DNA of 7,678 nucleotides, from positions 1 to 7,678 of the forward strand of contig JAPLBU010000159.1 in NCBI GenBank assembly GCA_026392575.1, written 5' to 3'. Below are positions 5,962 to 7,678 of this stretch, one piece after another. This DNA is from Actinomycetota bacterium. Its GTDB lineage: Bacteria; Actinomycetota; Actinomycetes; S36-B12. How positions within the stretch are numbered: the first letter of the stretch is position 1; each line of letters begins with the position of its first letter. A model generated the notes under the pieces. The model made no database searches. It was given only the letters and a program-made list of their open reading frames with translations, and was not told the DNA's origin. A program made the position numbers and the translations under genes.

Positions 5962-6956
5962 TCAGTTCACCAGAACGATCTTGGTCGCCTGCTTCGTGTC
6001 AAACGACTGATACGCGACGGCTGCATCCGCTAGCGGCACGGAATGGGTGAGCACCCGAGCGGGTCGCAGGGCTCCCGCCTCAATCGCGTTGAAGATTCGC
6101 TCGCGATCCTTCGTTGGATTCCCCACCGAGAAGACGATCGATATCTCCTTCTCGAACATCACTCCGTTGTTCAATGGGAAGTCTGGCTCGAAGTGAGCGC
6201 CAACCACCGAGATGACCCCCTGCGGGCGCACCAGCGATAGAGCGGCCGTAAGAGCCTGAACCGAACCGGATGCCTCGATGACGACATCCGCGCCAACTCC
6301 ACGGCTGGCGTCTGCCACTTCGGCCGCGGCCCTGTTGCCAAACGAGCAGGAACGGTATCGACTCCAATAACCCTTCGGGCCGTGCCGACCGCGCACATGA
6401 TCGCCATGAGTCCGACCGGACCGCAGCCCATGACAACCACCAGGTCGTCAATGCGGACACCACCCCGCTCGACGGCGGCCAAGCCGGTAGGAAGAATGTC
6501 GGCCACGAACACCGCATCCTCGCTTGCGACCTCATCCGGCACTTGCCACAGGGTTCGATCCGCGAGCGGGATACGGACGTATTCGGCCTGGCCTCCGTCA
6601 AGTCGCGGGTAGACCGATGAGAAGCCGAAGAGAGATCTTGACTCACACTGCGTGAATCGTCCCGCACGGCAGTGAACGCAATGGCCATCAGACGTCATGC
6701 TCGTGTTTACGACTCGCTGACCGACGCCGATTGATGTCACGCCACTGCCCACTTCGACAACCGTTCCGATGAACTCGTGCCCGAGAATCGTCGCCAAGTC
6801 GAAGCCCGGCACATACCCGTGAAATGGCATCAAATCAGCCCCACAGATAGCGGAATGGGTGACCTTCACAAGAGCGTCAGTGGGAAGCAAGATCTCCGGC
6901 TCATCCACATCTGCAACTTCAATCTGCTGCGCCGCCACGAGGCGAATGGCCTTCAC
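5962..6956 (-). pseudogene. Zinc-dependent alcohol dehydrogenase (MDR family), broken by frameshift with deletion
   Basis: A GTG start at 6956 overlaps the VOC stop (GTGA) and has GAGGA 6 nt upstream. The first 207 residues are a normal medium-chain dehydrogenase: catalytic-zinc Cys38 (SAICGAD), GHE at 59-61, structural zinc Cys93/96/104, and NAD motif GCGPVG at 177-182 leading to VIGVD (196-200). At about 6334-6340 the protein moves to another frame, which carries the rest of the Rossmann fold (AAEVADASRGVGADVVIEAS) through to a proper C terminus and TGA at 5962. Compared with the family, about 15 residues expected between RLA and AEVADA are absent, so the lesion looks like an out-of-frame deletion rather than one miscalled base. 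Unrepaired, translation ends at 6171 with a 261-residue product lacking half of the cofactor domain. Position 90 is Asp where the first structural Cys normally lies. The substrate is unknown; a B6 or ring-product alcohol/aldehyde is only inferred. Confidence 0.8.
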
Positions 6957-7270
6957 GCGAGTTCCTCGATCTCGATGAACAGGCCATCAGGGTCCTGGAT
7001 GAAGAACCGAGCGCCACCCCACGGCGGCCTGAATAGCGGAGATGAGATCCGAATCCCTCGATTCTCCAACGCGGCCAGGACCGCCTCGCAGTTGTCGACT
7101 TCAAGGACCAGCATCGATGACGGTCTGGAGTTGTCACTCATCGCGGTTGGCGTGACGTCTTCCAGGTCTGTCCTCGGGTGCCCTGACCCGATCAAGCAGA
7201 CCCGGGTACCGGCGGCCTTCACGTCACTGACAGCAAGGATCACTCCAGCTCGGCGGATGCTTCCTTGCAT
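6953..7270 (-). CDS. VOC-fold (glyoxalase/dioxygenase superfamily) small protein, first module shortened
   Basis: The 105-residue product has a complete second beta-alpha-beta-beta-beta module: SSMLVLEVDNCEAVLAALEN, then GARFFIQDPDGLFIEIEE at the C terminus, the standard 'DPdGn.iEl' ending. The first module starts normally (AGVILAVSD) but passes from SDVKAA directly to GTRVCLIG; the usual helix and next strand (around FYRD.LGF...) are missing, about 20-25 residues. The usual first metal-ligand His/Gln in strand 1 is also absent. The protein may be non-catalytic or decayed. ATG 7270 has GGAG 6 nt upstream; TTG 7294 and GTG 7282 are in-frame alternatives. It begins 17 nt after the aminotransferase stop and overlaps the dehydrogenase start by 4 nt (coordinates include its TGA), so all three are one transcription unit. 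Confidence 0.7.
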   Translation of the reverse strand: MQGSIRRAGVILAVSDVKAAGTRVCLIGSGHPRTDLEDVTPTAMSDNSRPSSMLVLEVDNCEAVLAALENRGIRISSPLFRPPWGGARFFIQDPDGLFIEIEELA

Positions 7271-7276
7271 GAACGG

Positions 7277-7280
7277 CTCC
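7277..7280 (-). promoter_or_regulatory. Ribosome binding site deciding the VOC start
   Basis: GGAG on the minus strand, 6 nt before the ATG at 7270. The earlier in-frame TTG at 7294 has AGGA only 4 nt away. Confidence 0.5.
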
Positions 7281-7287
7281 ACGGCGG

Positions 7288-7678
7288 CTACCAACTTCCT
7301 GCGAGAATCGACTGGGATGACAGCGTTTCTAACGCGGCTTCAATACCCGCACCCACAGCGACGCTCACGTCCAGGTCACGGAGGGCCTGACCGAGAGCCG
7401 CTAGACCCACCAAGGGGTACATTCCCGACGCCGTCGGCCCCATGTGCGCGATTCGCACGATGTTCCCCGCTCCTTGCCCGCCCGACAGCATTACTCCGTA
7501 CTTGTTTCGGACAAGCTCTCTAACAGCCGTCTCAGCTACGTGCTCAGGCAGTCCGATAGAGGTGAGGCAGTTCGCGGAGATCTCCTCCGATACCGGCCAC
7601 AACTGGAGTCCCATGCCGAGGACCCCCGCGCGCGTAACCGCGGCCGCCGCATCATGTCGCGCGAAGGCATGATCGCTC
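7288..7678 (-). CDS. Pyridoxamine-pyruvate aminotransferase, C-terminal part (cut by right edge)
   Basis: The frame is open from the right edge to TAG 7288 and gives the last 129 residues. Likely reaction: pyridoxamine + pyruvate to pyridoxal + L-alanine (EC 2.6.1.30), the entry of pyridoxamine into the pathway. The protein is a fold-type I aminotransferase of the alanine-glyoxylate aminotransferase group: the small-domain pattern with MGLQLWPVSEE, then RNKYGVMLSGGQG, then RIAHMGPTASGMYPL, where the Arg is the conserved substrate-carboxylate ligand. These blocks align without gaps of note to what I remember of M. loti PPAT (MGLSVWAASD, ARYGVVFSSGRG, RIGHMGPTAQPIY). The catalytic region is beyond the window, so a related serine- or alanine-glyoxylate aminotransferase cannot be fully excluded; the neighbouring B6 genes favour PPAT. 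Confidence 0.82.
   Translation of the reverse strand, partial: SDHAFARHDAAAAVTRAGVLGMGLQLWPVSEEISANCLTSIGLPEHVAETAVRELVRNKYGVMLSGGQGAGNIVRIAHMGPTASGMYPLVGLAALGQALRDLDVSVAVGAGIEAALETLSSQSILAGSW

Noticed and set aside
1..7678. CRISPR arrays, riboswitches or complete mobile elements
   Set aside because: No regularly spaced repeats, no recognisable riboswitch core, and no intact transposase or integrase found on either strand.

Overview
The window is GC-rich with GTG/TTG starts, an IS481-like remnant and a tRNA-type T-arm without an encoded CCA, which together suggest an actinobacterium (genus not determinable here). Every gene I can support is on the minus strand, so transcription runs from right to left.

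Main content (957-7678): a vitamin B6 (pyridoxine/pyridoxamine) ring-degradation cluster of the Mesorhizobium loti type ('pathway I'). In transcription order it holds: the C-terminal part of pyridoxamine-pyruvate aminotransferase (cut by the right edge); a small VOC-fold protein that seems to lack an internal segment; a zinc alcohol dehydrogenase broken by a frameshift with lost residues; a 139-bp AT-richer intergenic region; 2-methyl-3-hydroxypyridine-5-carboxylate oxygenase (flavin ring-opening enzyme); a DUF1185/AA_synth protein; the class II aldolase-like 3-hydroxy-2-methylpyridine-4,5-dicarboxylate 4-decarboxylase; the 3-hydroxyacyl-CoA-dehydrogenase-like 5-formyl-3-hydroxy-2-methylpyridine-4-carboxylate dehydrogenase; 2-(acetamidomethylene)succinate hydrolase; and a PEBP (YbhB/YbcL) protein. 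Together the four recognised ring enzymes would carry out: formyl-pyridine carboxylate -> dicarboxylate -> decarboxylated hydroxypyridine carboxylate -> ring-opened acetamidomethylene succinate -> succinate semialdehyde + acetate + ammonia + CO2. The early steps (pyridoxine oxidase, pyridoxal dehydrogenase, pyridoxolactonase, 4-pyridoxate dehydrogenase) and any regulator or transporter are not in the window; if present they are probably to the right.

The cluster ends with two hairpins after the last gene, one of them a perfect 36-bp palindrome (860-895). Left of this is about 300 bp with no recognisable gene, then a 43-bp 3' fragment of a CAT-anticodon tRNA (518-560) that looks like an attachment-site duplicate, then an IS481-type transposase N-terminal fragment (373-474), and at the left edge the start of an NAD(P)-binding Rossmann-fold gene. 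The geometry fits an integrated element: B6 cluster on the element side, left-edge gene on the old chromosome side. The least explained points are the DUF1185 and PEBP genes in the catabolic operon, and the decay seen in two adjacent accessory genes.
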